A DNA stretch of 64,000 nucleotides from positions 1 through 64,000 of the forward strand of contig NZ_FOCQ01000016.1 in assembly GCF_900110165.1 (NCBI RefSeq), written 5' to 3'. This document shows positions 16,899 to 28,132 of this stretch, one piece after another. Every line of letters starts with the position of its first letter. The first letter of the stretch is position 1. Position numbers and translations under genes: made by a program. Below the pieces are notes generated by a model. It had not been told where the DNA came from and made no database searches. It saw nothing but the letters and a program-made list of their open reading frames with translations. This stretch comes from Lihuaxuella thermophila. GTDB taxonomy: Bacteria > Bacillota > Bacilli > Thermoactinomycetales > Thermoactinomycetaceae.

Positions 16899-18422
16899 TT
16901 AGCTAATCGCCAGTTTGCTGACACGGAGCTGCTTTTCCCTGACTTCCTCTTCCGTCAGGTTGGAGGTCCGTTCGATGTTTAATTCGCCAAGGAGCGCTCC
17001 GGCTGTGGAGTCAACGACAGAGATATGGATGATCCCGTCGCTGTCGTACTCAAAAATGACTTCCAGCGGTGCCCCTTTGGGGTATTCCGGAAGATCAATC
17101 ATCCCTTCTCCGACAATTTTGACGTAATCGAGATCGCTATCTTCCCCTTCGGTCACCTGCAGATGCAACTGCGTTTGCCGGTCAACCGTGGTGGTGTAAT
17201 GGCCGCTCACCCGGCTGGGGATCACGGTATCCTTCTTCATGACGATGGAATTGACTTCGTTTCCCCCTTCGTCCAGGGCGACTACACCCAGGCTGTGGGA
17301 GTTGACATCTTGAATCTCGACGACCGGGAAAGACTGGCTTGCGGACAAGTCTGCTTTTCCTTGCTTGATATGTAGGATTTCTCCTTGAATCGCGGCTCCC
17401 AGCGCCACGACTTCATCGGGGTTGACGTCGAGAGAAGGCTTCTTGCCGGTCACACGCTCAATCATGGCCGGGACCTGTTTCATACGGGTGGAACCCCCGA
17501 CCAGGAGGATCCGATCGATTTCCTTCCATTCCAGGCCCGCATCTTCAAGGACGAATTCCATGATTCTTTGTGTTTTATTCAGCAAGTGGGAGGTAAGCTC
17601 TTCAAATTTGGCCCGTGTCAGGGGGATGGAAACGTTGACCCCGTTGGCTGACAGGAAGACATTGGTGCGGTCGCGGGAGGAAAGAGTTTTCTTGGCGATT
17701 TCCGCTTTGTCCCGCAAGTCCTGTTCCAGCATGGGATCATCCAACAAATCGATGCCGCCTTGTTTCTGGAATTCTTCGTTCAAATAGTTCATGATCACGT
17801 TATCCCAGTCAAAACCGCCCAGGTCTTTCGCACCGCCGGTGGAAAGCACCCTGAGTCCTTCCGGGGTGAGGCGCATAATCGTTACGTCAAACGTTCCGCC
17901 CCCCAAGTCGTATACGAGCAGCGTCTGGTTTTGGTCCAGTTTGTCCAATCCGTAGGCGAGGGCGGCCGCAGTAGGTTCATTGATAATGCGGAGCACATTC
18001 AGCCCGGCAATCCGTCCCGCGTCCTGGGTGGCTTTGCGCTGGGCATCGTCAAAGTATGCCGGGACGGTGATGACGGCATCTTCGATCTTTTCCCCGAGCA
18101 GTGTTTCAGCATCTTGTTTGAGACGTCTCAGAATAATGGCCGAAATCTCTTCAGGTGTATAAACCTCGCCGTTTTCGGTGCGAAATTTCCAGCCTTTATC
18201 CCCGATCTGCCGTTTCACGAACTGGACCACGTTGAAAGGGGTGGCTACGGCAGCGCGTTTGGCAATGCTGCCCACTACCGGGTCTTCCCCGTCGAAAAGT
18301 ACCACTGAAGGAGTGATCCGCTCTCCTTCACGGTTGGTGAGTATTTCCGGCTTTCCGTATTTATTGACGATAGCGATCGCTGAGTAAGTCGTTCCCAAGT
18401 CAATCCCTACGACTCTTCCCAT
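16899..18422 (-). CDS. Short Hsp70-family chaperone (DnaK-like, lacking most of the lid)
   Basis: 507 aa. It has a full Hsp70 ATPase domain with IDLGTTYSA (7-15), the phosphate-2 DLGGGTFDV motif and the adenosine motif LLVGGSTRMKQVP, then a shortened substrate-binding beta domain. It ends soon after TEEEVREK, about 100 residues shorter than housekeeping DnaK, so the helical lid is mostly missing. It is paired with a GrpE homologue upstream and has no DnaJ nearby. The base composition is that of the core genome, not the AT-rich Tad genes on both sides. I see no CIRCE element upstream. It is probably an accessory chaperone, with clients unknown. Confidence 0.85.
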   Translation of the reverse strand: MGRVVGIDLGTTYSAIAIVNKYGKPEILTNREGERITPSVVLFDGEDPVVGSIAKRAAVATPFNVVQFVKRQIGDKGWKFRTENGEVYTPEEISAIILRRLKQDAETLLGEKIEDAVITVPAYFDDAQRKATQDAGRIAGLNVLRIINEPTAAALAYGLDKLDQNQTLLVYDLGGGTFDVTIMRLTPEGLRVLSTGGAKDLGGFDWDNVIMNYLNEEFQKQGGIDLLDDPMLEQDLRDKAEIAKKTLSSRDRTNVFLSANGVNVSIPLTRAKFEELTSHLLNKTQRIMEFVLEDAGLEWKEIDRILLVGGSTRMKQVPAMIERVTGKKPSLDVNPDEVVALGAAIQGEILHIKQGKADLSASQSFPVVEIQDVNSHSLGVVALDEGGNEVNSIVMKKDTVIPSRVSGHYTTTVDRQTQLHLQVTEGEDSDLDYVKIVGEGMIDLPEYPKGAPLEVIFEYDSDGIIHISVVDSTAGALLGELNIERTSNLTEEEVREKQLRVSKLAIS

Positions 18423-18853
18423 CGATATTCACTCCTTCGATCCTCTTTCATGAAAAATTGCACGGGTGTGAGCAGTGCCCTTTCCCGGGCAGCAGCGGCC
18501 TGTATCTGTAAGCAGCCACAGCGAACGCGGGAATTGCACCGCTTCCTTACCGCTGTGATCTAGACCGAATCACAGGGCGTGGCAAATGGAACCCCGGACC
18601 ATTCCGGGAAGAACAGATCTATTTTCGGCAGCCTCCGCCCTAAGCTGTGTGAAAACGAAAAGATGGGTGACCCATCTCTCATTTTAAAAAGCGCACCACT
18701 AGTCCTGCTCTGATGGCTCCTGCGAGGCAGTCGGTTTTAAAAATGATGGAAGGAGTCCCTTCATGGGGAACGGTGGCAACAGAGAGCAGTCGAAAAAGCA
18801 GTCTCCAAACCGCTCCTGCGGATGGCTCTACTGCTTCGACTTTATTCCGGCGG
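18423..18853. other. Intergenic region between grpE-like and Hsp70 genes, with several hairpins
   Basis: No gene seen in 431 bases. Besides the terminator at 18650-18677 there is a longer imperfect inverted repeat (18789-18802 with 18830-18840) and a short one (18553-18559 with 18569-18575). Two segments within 18710-18840 share GATGGCTC and a nearby C(T)GC(T/G)-rich run. Neither a TTAGCACTC-type heat-shock operator nor a clear SigA promoter is visible. Confidence 0.5.
18650..18677 (-). terminator. Rho-independent terminator downstream of the GrpE-like gene
   Basis: A perfect 7-bp stem with a 3-base loop (18661-18677), followed on the minus strand by UUU-C-G-UUUU. It separates the GrpE-like gene from the Hsp70 gene, so the two need not be on one transcript. 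Confidence 0.65.
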
Positions 18854-19489
18854 TCAGCCTTGATACTTTTTGATTACCACTTCTTCCGGTCTGAGCACGA
18901 CATCCTTATACTTGAATCCATGGCGCACCATATGTACCACGGTATTATCTTCTGCAGGGTTCTGGGTGGGGATCACTTCAACCACTTTTTGTACTTTGGG
19001 GTCAAAGACAGGTGAAGTGGTAACGATGAGTTCAACGCCCCTCCTGTATAAGATCTCCAGCACTTCATGGCTGAGCGTTTGCAAAATGTTTACCAGCTCC
19101 GGGTTTTGCGAACCTGAATCCAGCTTGTCGTTGTAAATGGTGTTCATCCGGTCGATGAGCAGGATCAGGTCGATGTACAACGGGCGAAGTTGGCTTAATT
19201 CCTGATCTTGCTTCAGTTCTTCCATCTCTTTGTACAGTCTGTCAAACGCGGCTTCCTTCGTCTTGTCATAGCTGAGCCGGTTGGTGACCACCTGGAGGAG
19301 TGAAGAAAAGTTTTGCTGCAAACTGGACAGCATGGAGAGAACCTGCTGCTGTGCGCGTTCATCGGATCTCGTCTCTTTCGCTTCCCGGACCGCCCCGCGT
19401 TCCCGTCCGAAAAAGCCGTAACGGGATTCAGGAAGCGGAAGGTGGTGACCCTGCTCCAAATACCTGTGGTTCTCTTTCTTGGGGCCCAT
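18854..19489 (-). CDS. GrpE-like nucleotide exchange factor
   Basis: 211 aa. The N-terminal about 110 residues are a charged, Gln/Glu-rich coiled coil. The C-terminal part carries the GrpE head signature: GVELIVTTSPVFDPKVQKVVE, then DNTVVHMVRHGFKYKDVVLRPEEVVI. GrpE releases ADP from Hsp70, and its partner is presumably the short Hsp70 at 16899-18422. It starts 31 bases after the prepilin-peptidase stop with a GGGAGG site, so both may be read from the promoter at 20023-20051. It has core-like GC, unlike its upstream neighbour. Confidence 0.85.
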   Translation of the reverse strand: MGPKKENHRYLEQGHHLPLPESRYGFFGRERGAVREAKETRSDERAQQQVLSMLSSLQQNFSSLLQVVTNRLSYDKTKEAAFDRLYKEMEELKQDQELSQLRPLYIDLILLIDRMNTIYNDKLDSGSQNPELVNILQTLSHEVLEILYRRGVELIVTTSPVFDPKVQKVVEVIPTQNPAEDNTVVHMVRHGFKYKDVVLRPEEVVIKKYQG

Positions 19490-19520
19490 AGCTTTACCTC
19501 CCTGAACAGTTCACCTAAGG

Positions 19521-19982
19521 TTAAATGAACCCGAATAGTTTGAAACTATTGGTAAAAATCAGCCCAAACAAAATAAAAGGTGCAAATGGGAATTCCGTAT
19601 CTCTTTTAACTTCTTTCCACTTATATAATTTTACTAGGAACATAAAGACTGCCGCAAGTAGATGGGAGATAAGAAAAATATATAAAAACTGGGTAAAACC
19701 GAGTGAAAGTCCAATCATGGCAAAAGCTTTAATATCTCCGCCACCGATTGCCGTCCCTCTAGTAATCGCCGCAATGGTAGCAAGAATGAATAGTACCCCA
19801 ATTCCTGTGGCCAAATATTCCCACCAGGGTTCAGTTCGGTAGAAAATCCGAAAGATCATCGAAAATAGAACGCCAATGAGAATAAACCGGTCATAGATGA
19901 GCCGCTCTTTCAGATCTGTGATCGTTGATGCAATCATGAGAATGATCAACACTGCATACACCAATTGCTCAGACCAAGGCAT
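19521..19982 (-). CDS. Prepilin peptidase (A24 family, TadV/CpaA type)
   Basis: 153 aa from the ATG at 19982, which has a GGAGGAAGGA site; the 14-codon extension upstream lacks one and would overlap the promoter. Five or six hydrophobic helices. The two catalytic aspartates are in the first loop (STITDLKERLIYDR) and in the GGGDIKAFAM motif. It cuts the Gly-Ser bond of the Flp and TadE leaders. It is AT-rich like the Tad genes but is separated from them by the GrpE/Hsp70 pair. Confidence 0.9.
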   Translation of the reverse strand: MPWSEQLVYAVLIILMIASTITDLKERLIYDRFILIGVLFSMIFRIFYRTEPWWEYLATGIGVLFILATIAAITRGTAIGGGDIKAFAMIGLSLGFTQFLYIFLISHLLAAVFMFLVKLYKWKEVKRDTEFPFAPFILFGLIFTNSFKLFGFI

Positions 19983-20022
19983 GGAGATCCTTCCTCCAAT
20001 GTGTACGGTAAACCTCACGGTC

Positions 20023-20051
20023 ATTATAGTAGGTTTCCATTAATTAGACAA
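20023..20051 (-). promoter_or_regulatory. SigA promoter for the prepilin peptidase gene
   Basis: TTGTCT (20046-20051), a 17-base spacer and a perfect TATAAT (20023-20028) on the minus strand, about 40 bases before the start codon. It lies just downstream of the lysS terminator, so the Tad block begins a new transcription unit here. Confidence 0.85.
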
Positions 20052-20081
20052 GCGATTTTTTCCAGCTGGCCGGTGGTTAGA

Positions 20082-20118
20082 AATAAAACAGCGGCTTCTT
20101 CACAGAAAAGAAGCCGCT
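20082..20118 (-). terminator. lysS terminator
   Basis: A perfect 11-bp stem (20090-20100 with 20108-20118), then G-UUUU-A-UUU on the minus strand. It ends the core operon before the Tad block. Confidence 0.9.
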
Positions 20119-20149
20119 TATATTTGTGCATCAACTGTGGATAACCTGT

Positions 20150-22683
<2,534 letters not shown>

Positions 22684-22724
22684 CTCAAGTGCCTCCTTCC
22701 TGTTCGAACTCTTAATTGAAAGTG

Positions 22725-23450
22725 ATAGACACGTGTGAGCGAAGGAAATTGTTTTTCGGCAGAGTGGCTCTGCCACCGTATCGGGGCGAGTCGTAAAAAG
22801 ATTTTGGAGCCGCGTTAAAACTCCCCCTGCATTATTTGTTTGTGTCCAGTAAGCATGATCTGTTTTGTGAGCAAGCGGGTTGTGTTAGAAGTCTTCTGTG
22901 GTTGTGCTTCCGAGTCGGTCGGCCGTGTTGGCCTTCGTGCTCTTGAGGCCGGCAAAGACGTGGAAACTGGCCGCTCCGGCCCTCTCACTACAGGCGCGGA
23001 TCAAACTCGCATTCGCTCAAACAGGTGATCCGCTTCCTCCCTTCGTTCGGGGCCTCCGCTGGGGACGGCCTCAAAGGCACTTCGTCCAATCACGGCCTCC
23101 CTGCACGATTTTGTAATTCGTCTTTAGGTTGTATCAACTAGTCTCTAGATTGTATCAAATAGTCAGATGGTTTTCGTACAAGATAGACATGATGAGCGAA
23201 GGAATTTGTTTTCCGGTGGAGCGACTCTGCCACTGCATTGGAGTGGAGACGGAAAACAATTTCCGGAGTGGGCACTATCCCAGGGTTGTGGCAAGCTGTC
23301 ATGGACTGTATTCTTTGCAATCTCCATAAGCAGAACCAGCGAAGAAATCTTTTTTGCGACGAGTGACTCTGCCACTGCATCGGAACGGAGTCGTAAAAAA
23401 GATTTCGGAGCGTCCTTCAAACAGATCCACTTTCATTCCCGGATAATCGC
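22725..23450. repeat. Composite intergenic repeat, copy 1
   Basis: Non-coding. It runs in order: a solo hairpin-like unit (22739-22812); a conserved GC-rich box (about 22882-23137); hairpin unit H1 with 15-base arms (23201-23215 with 23250-23264, one mismatch); a linker; and hairpin unit H2 with perfect 17-base arms (23344-23360 with 23390-23406). H1 and H2 share the loop core GACTCTGCCACTGCAT. The same order and orientation recur at 29130-29750 and 40140-40830. Also present is a locally duplicated ~22-bp TTGTATCAA-containing unit (23120-23165). Confidence 0.9.
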
Positions 23451-23460
23451 TTTCTGTTCC

Positions 23461-23997
23461 CTATCTATTCAGTTCCAGGCTTAAGCCTTCGGGGTAAAGG
23501 AGCAGATCCAGACGGCGAATCTGTTGATCAGGCGTTAACGCCCCCGCCCATTGTTCCACGGTTTGATCCGTGCCGGGGATGATCTTGTTTCCGGCAAGCT
23601 CCGAAAGGGGAACCAATACGAAGGCCCGTTCTTTCATCCTCGGGTGGGGAATCTGTAATTCGTCCTGCTCGATCGCCCGGTCTCCGTACAAAAGGATGTC
23701 GATATCGATCGTTCGCGGGCCCCATCGTACTTCCCGCACCCGGTGAAGCTTTTGTTCAATCTGCAGAATGACGGAAAGGAGCGCGTTTGGAGTTAACGTG
23801 GTCTTCACTTCGGCCACGAGATTGTAAAAGTTGGGCTGATCCAAATATCCGACAGGAGCGGTTTCGTATACGGAGGAGAGACGGGTGACGCGGATCCCGG
23901 GAGTTTGGTTTAAGCGTTCAATCGCTTGCCGGAGTTGGGACTGACGGTCACCCAGATTGGCTCCCAGTCCGAGATAAGCAGTTACAATTCGGCTCAT
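23461..23997 (-). CDS. folK: HPPK, 6-hydroxymethyl-dihydropterin pyrophosphokinase
   Basis: 178 aa. It has the HPPK signature: LGLGANLGDR at the start, then VYETAPVG, FYNLVAEVKT, and RTIDIDILLYG followed by IPHPRMKERAFVLVPL. It transfers pyrophosphate from ATP to the pterin in folate synthesis. It overlaps folB by four bases, so the pair is translationally coupled. Last gene of the pabA-to-folK run before repeat copy 1. Confidence 0.97.
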   Translation of the reverse strand: MSRIVTAYLGLGANLGDRQSQLRQAIERLNQTPGIRVTRLSSVYETAPVGYLDQPNFYNLVAEVKTTLTPNALLSVILQIEQKLHRVREVRWGPRTIDIDILLYGDRAIEQDELQIPHPRMKERAFVLVPLSELAGNKIIPGTDQTVEQWAGALTPDQQIRRLDLLLYPEGLSLELNR

Positions 23998-24353
23998 GAT
24001 TTACGCCTCAGTATTTCCACGCCAACCGCCTTGTAATGGCCGGGGATGGGCGGATCGGGCTTGGTTACGCGAACCAGGACCTGTTCAACGGGGAATGTGG
24101 AAAGCAACCGGTCCGCGATCCGCTCCGCGAGTGTCTCCACCAATTGCACCTGCGTCTCTTCCACTTCCTTTTTCACCGCCTGGTAAACCTCCGCGTAGTT
24201 CACCGTTTGGCTCAAATCATCGTTTAAAGCGGAGGGTCGCAAGTCAAGTCCCAGTTCCAGATCGACGATAAAGCGCTGCCCCAGTTTGTTCTCTTCCGGA
24301 TACGCCCCATGATATCCATAGAAATACATCTCGTTGAAAAAGATTTTATCCAT
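23994..24353 (-). CDS. folB: Dihydroneopterin aldolase
   Basis: 119 aa, full length. It carries MYFYGYHGAYPEENKLGQRF near the N-terminus with the catalytic Glu, and the C-terminal Lys in VTKPDPPIPGHY. It converts dihydroneopterin to 6-hydroxymethyl-dihydropterin, the substrate of FolK. The gap to folP is 12 bases, and it overlaps folK. Confidence 0.97.
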   Translation of the reverse strand: MDKIFFNEMYFYGYHGAYPEENKLGQRFIVDLELGLDLRPSALNDDLSQTVNYAEVYQAVKKEVEETQVQLVETLAERIADRLLSTFPVEQVLVRVTKPDPPIPGHYKAVGVEILRRKS

Positions 24354-24365
24354 CCCGGCCCCTCC

Positions 24366-25196
24366 TTACTTCTGTCCTCCGTACAGCATCGCATCCATCA
24401 TGCGGCAGACCCTCACCATCTCTTTCACATCATGGACGCGCACGATTTTGCAGCCCTGTGCCACGCCGAATGCGACGGTGGCGGCGGTTCCCTCCACGCG
24501 CTCTTCCGGAGGGAGTCCCAGTGTTTTGCCAATCAGGGATTTTCTCGAAGTTCCCAGGAGAACCGGATAGCCAAGGTCTACGATCTGCTTCAGGTTTCGC
24601 ATCACGATCAGGTTTTGCTCGTAACTCTTGGCAAAACCGATCCCCGGATCGAGGATGATGCGTTCCTCTTTGACTCCTGCTTCTGTGGCGATTTGCACTG
24701 ATTGCTCGAGATCGGACAGGATGTCATCCATCAGGGAGTGGTAGTCCGCCTCTTCCCGGTTATGCATCAGGATGATGGGAACATCCAGTTCGGCCGCCAC
24801 TTTCACCATGCCGGGATCCCGTTTGCCGCCCCACACATCATTCAACATGTGTGCCCCTGCCCGAACCGCCTGTCTGGCCACTTCCGCTTTATACGTGTCC
24901 ACGGAGATCGGGAGATCAATTTCCTGTGCCACTTTTTCGATGACGGGAATCACCCGCTCCAATTCTTCATCCAGCGAAACGGGAGTTGCTCCCGGGCGGG
25001 TCGATTCACCCCCGATATCGAGAATATCGGCTCCGTCTTGCGCCAGTTTTCTCGCATGCTCCAAGGCCAGGTCGATGCGGTTGTAGCGTCCCCCGTCCGA
25101 AAATGAATCAGGTGTCACATTTAAAATGCCCATCACCAGTGTACGCCGCAGGAGAGGCAAACGGTAATTCCCTGCTTTGAGTACTTCTGTCTTCAT
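24366..25196 (-). CDS. folP: Dihydropteroate synthase
   Basis: 276 aa TIM barrel with MGILNVTPDSFSDGG, DIGGESTRPGA and the LLGTSRKSLIG loop. It joins p-aminobenzoate to the pterin pyrophosphate and is the sulfonamide target. Its ATG overlaps the pabC stop by three to four bases. Confidence 0.98.
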   Translation of the reverse strand: MKTEVLKAGNYRLPLLRRTLVMGILNVTPDSFSDGGRYNRIDLALEHARKLAQDGADILDIGGESTRPGATPVSLDEELERVIPVIEKVAQEIDLPISVDTYKAEVARQAVRAGAHMLNDVWGGKRDPGMVKVAAELDVPIILMHNREEADYHSLMDDILSDLEQSVQIATEAGVKEERIILDPGIGFAKSYEQNLIVMRNLKQIVDLGYPVLLGTSRKSLIGKTLGLPPEERVEGTAATVAFGVAQGCKIVRVHDVKEMVRVCRMMDAMLYGGQK

Positions 25197-26077
25197 TGCT
25201 TCAACTTCCTTCCCCGGAGTTCTCCCGCGCTTCGCAAACGGGTCGTGAATGTTTGATATGCTTCATAAAGGCGTTGGGTTATAACCGGATTCCGCTTGGG
25301 CTTACCCGAAAACTCATACACCGGAACCATTTCCTGCACGGAATTGGTGACAAAAATCTCGTCCGCCTGCTGCAGATCTTCCAGGGTATATCGTCCCTCT
25401 TTCACCCGAAAACCCAGGTATCCCGCCAGCTCCATCACCCAGTGTCTGGTCACTCCTGCCAGAATGCCGGACTCCAAAGATGGGGTGTGGAGAACTCCCC
25501 CGGAAACAAAAAAGAGATTGCTGACAATCCCTTCGGCCAATGCCCCGTCCGGGGTTAGCATGACTCCTTCGGTTTGCGGAAAATCTTCCACTTCCTGTCT
25601 GGCCAGCACGCTGTTGAGGTAATTGCTCGTTTTGTATTTTTCCACTCCTCCGGGAGCCTGTCTGGGAACGGATACCACCTGCAGCCGTTTGCCTTTATGA
25701 AACAATTCGCCCGGTTCAAAAGGAAGGGGGCGGATAAAGATCATCGTTGACGGCCGTTCATAGGAAGAAGCAGTTAAACCCAATCCTTCCGCGCCGCCGG
25801 TGACGGTGATGCGGACCGACGCATTCTGCAAATGATTCCGCTCTGTCAGTTCCCCGATCTGCCGTTCCCATTCCCGGGTGGTATAAGGGGGCCGGACGGA
25901 CATACGTTTCAAACCTTCATTTAACCGATTCAAATGGTCATCCAGCAGAAACGGATGTCCCTCATAGAGGCGCAAGGTTTCAAACGCCCCCACCCCATAC
26001 AGGAGACCGTGATCAAAGACGGAAACCACCGCCTCCTCTTCCCGGACCAGGCAACCGTTGAGCATCATGATGGCCAT
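25193..26077 (-). CDS. pabC: Aminodeoxychorismate lyase (PLP fold type IV)
   Basis: 294 aa from the ATG at 26077, which follows GAGG by seven bases. The frame is open for 94 more codons upstream, but these look non-coding. It has FDHGLLYGVGAFETLR, the catalytic Lys in KTSNYLNSVLA, and GILAGVTRHWVME. It makes p-aminobenzoate from aminodeoxychorismate. It sits between pabA and folP as in Bacillus. Confidence 0.93.
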   Translation of the reverse strand: MAIMMLNGCLVREEEAVVSVFDHGLLYGVGAFETLRLYEGHPFLLDDHLNRLNEGLKRMSVRPPYTTREWERQIGELTERNHLQNASVRITVTGGAEGLGLTASSYERPSTMIFIRPLPFEPGELFHKGKRLQVVSVPRQAPGGVEKYKTSNYLNSVLARQEVEDFPQTEGVMLTPDGALAEGIVSNLFFVSGGVLHTPSLESGILAGVTRHWVMELAGYLGFRVKEGRYTLEDLQQADEIFVTNSVQEMVPVYEFSGKPKRNPVITQRLYEAYQTFTTRLRSAGELRGRKLKQ

Positions 26078-26370
26078 AGCGTCACCTCGCAAAACGCTGT
26101 TCGCACCGGACATGTTCAGAAAAGCATTTGCAAATAATTGTCCTGCTGTTACAATCGCGGATCGCACCCAGGGTTTCCACAGGAGTCTGCTCACTGCAGA
26201 CCCATCCCCTTGTATAGGGACGACGGGTTGGAGTGAACAGCAAAAACCAAGCAGCAGATCTTGCCTGTCCTGGTAACTAAACCTGTTAACCGTGGAACCC
26301 AGGGGAGCTTGGTCAACTTCCTGACAGACGGATGACCCGGGAATCCCCTGCATGGACACATGGGGAGTGA

Positions 26371-26940
26371 TTAAGCGTAGGTGTTGATAAAATTAGCGAG
26401 TAATTGCTTGCCGTGTTCACTCATAATGGATTCCGGGTGAAATTGAACTCCCTCGATCGGAAGCGTCCGGTGGCGGATGGCCATGATCTCCCCTTCGGCC
26501 GTCTCCGCACTGATCATGAAGCATGCCGGGAGCGACTCTCTTTCAACGATCAGGGAATGGTAACGCGTGGCCGTAAACGGAGAAGGAATGCCGCCAAAGA
26601 TCGACCGGCCATCATGGTAGACGGGTGAGGTTTTTCCGTGCATCAAACGCTCGGCCCGGACTACATTCCCGCCAAATGCCCGGGCAATGGTCTGATGTCC
26701 CAGGCAGACCCCCAGCATGGGGATCTTTCCGGCAAAATGATCGACCACGGACAGGCATATGCCCGCGTCATCCGGTGTCCCGGGGCCCGGGGAAATCACG
26801 AGATATTCCGGGCGCATCCTTTCTATCTCCTCGATGGTCATCTCATCGTTTCGCGCTACTGTGAGTTGTTCACCCAATTCGCCCAAATACTGGACCAGGT
26901 TGTACGTAAAAGAATCGTAGTTGTCGATCATCAAGATCAT
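26371..26940 (-). CDS. pabA: Glutamine amidotransferase subunit of aminodeoxychorismate/anthranilate synthase
   Basis: 189 aa class I amidotransferase with [15 protein letters not shown], the catalytic Cys in [15 protein letters not shown] and the His-Glu pair in [13 protein letters not shown]. It supplies ammonia to PabB, and often to TrpE as well. The pabB gene that normally precedes it in Bacillus is absent here; the next gene upstream is cysK. GGAG lies eight bases before the ATG. Confidence 0.96.
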   Translation of the reverse strand: MILMIDNYDSFTYNLVQYLGELGEQLTVARNDEMTIEEIERMRPEYLVISPGPGTPDDAGICLSVVDHFAGKIPMLGVCLGHQTIARAFGGNVVRAERLMHGKTSPVYHDGRSIFGGIPSPFTATRYHSLIVERESLPACFMISAETAEGEIMAIRHRTLPIEGVQFHPESIMSEHGKQLLANFINTYA

Positions 26941-27019
26941 GATCTCTTCTCCCCTCTTCTCGCCTTATCTACACTCTGCTAACTTCATTATTTTAACATA
27001 TGAAATGGCAATCTTCATC

Positions 27020-27055
27020 ATCAAGAAAAGCTACCCTTAAGATAAGGATAGCTTT
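27020..27055 (-). terminator. cysK terminator
   Basis: Imperfect stem of about 11 bp (27027-27037 with 27044-27055) followed on the minus strand by UUUUCUUG. It separates cysK from pabA. Confidence 0.7.
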
Positions 27056-27083
27056 CCGGAGCGTTGATTATCCAATTGACCGA

Positions 27084-28013
27084 TTAGTTCTGTTCAAACT
27101 GAAAGAGCGGAGTGGTCAGGTATCTTTCACCGTTACTCGGCGATACAGCGAGCACTTTTTTGCCTTCTCCCAGACGGCGGGCCACTTTCATGGCAGCAGC
27201 GACAGCAGCCCCTGTCGAGATTCCGCCCAGAATTCCTTCCTCGCGCGCCAGACGACGGGCCCATTCAAAGGCTTCCTCGTTTTCCACGGTCAACACTTCA
27301 TCATAGACTTCGGTATTCAAAATGTCCGGAACAAATCCGGCTCCAATTCCCTGGATTTTATGCGGTCCGGGGTTTCCTCCGGATAAAACGGGAGAAGCAG
27401 CCGGTTCAACGGCAACGATGTGAACATGCGGGTATTTTTCCTTCAGAACGGTTCCTACACCAGTAATCGTACCGCCTGTACCGATGCCCGACACGAACGC
27501 ATCCAGGTCACCGCCCATTTGTTCAACCACTTCCACAGCGGTGGTTTCCAGGTGGACTTTCACGTTATCCGGGTTCTTAAACTGTTGGGGAAGGAAGTAA
27601 TCCGGATTTTGGCGGGCGATTTCTTCCGCTTTGGCGATGGCTCCCTTCATTCCTTCCGCACCCGGAGTCAATACCAGCTCCGCTCCGTAAGCCCGGAGCA
27701 AATTGCGACGTTCCATGCTCATCGTATCCGGCATGACCAAAATCGCGCGGTAGCCTTTTGCAGCCGCTACCATGGCTAAGCCGATCCCTGTGTTTCCGCT
27801 GGTGGGTTCCAAAATGGTGGCCCCGGGCTTCAGTTCCCCCCGCTTCTCAGCTTCCTCAATCATGGAGAGTGCGATCCGGTCCTTAACACTGCCGCCCGGG
27901 TTGAACCATTCCAATTTCAAATAAACATCCGCATCCGCTTTCCCGACGATGCGATTCAGTTTCACTATTGGAGTTTGACCGATTAGTTCAAGGATATTGT
28001 TGGCTACGCGCAT
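27084..28013 (-). CDS. cysK: Cysteine synthase A
   Basis: 309 aa PLP enzyme. It has the lysine motif [14 protein letters not shown], the [12 protein letters not shown] phosphate/substrate loop, and [12 protein letters not shown]. It makes cysteine from O-acetylserine and sulfide. AGGAGG precedes the ATG, with its own promoter upstream and a terminator downstream, so it is a single-gene unit. Confidence 0.97.
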   Translation of the reverse strand: MRVANNILELIGQTPIVKLNRIVGKADADVYLKLEWFNPGGSVKDRIALSMIEEAEKRGELKPGATILEPTSGNTGIGLAMVAAAKGYRAILVMPDTMSMERRNLLRAYGAELVLTPGAEGMKGAIAKAEEIARQNPDYFLPQQFKNPDNVKVHLETTAVEVVEQMGGDLDAFVSGIGTGGTITGVGTVLKEKYPHVHIVAVEPAASPVLSGGNPGPHKIQGIGAGFVPDILNTEVYDEVLTVENEEAFEWARRLAREEGILGGISTGAAVAAAMKVARRLGEGKKVLAVSPSNGERYLTTPLFQFEQN

Positions 28014-28060
28014 TCTAATGTCCTCCTATTCCGAGTAACAATGTAGGATTTATTGACTTA

Positions 28061-28090
28061 ATCTTAACAATGAAGAAAAGGAATTGTCAA
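28061..28090 (-). promoter_or_regulatory. Likely SigA promoter for cysK
   Basis: Perfect TTGACA (28085-28090), an 18-base spacer, and TAAGAT (28061-28066, four of six matches) on the minus strand, about 48 bases before the cysK start. Confidence 0.6.
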
Positions 28091-28132
28091 TCAATTTTCT
28101 TTAAAAATGGGCTTGTATTTGCGCGCTTGCCA

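Noticed and set aside
18423-18853. Possible CIRCE heat-shock operator before the Hsp70 gene
   Set aside because: No TTAGCACTC/GAGTGCTAA pair is present.
26078-26370. pabC leader contains GGGTGCGATCCGCG, like a T-box antiterminator, and the pabC frame extends 94 codons through it
   Set aside because: The motif has an extra base and a mismatch, no terminator or specifier loop is evident, and the extension lacks conserved PabC sequence and a ribosome site.
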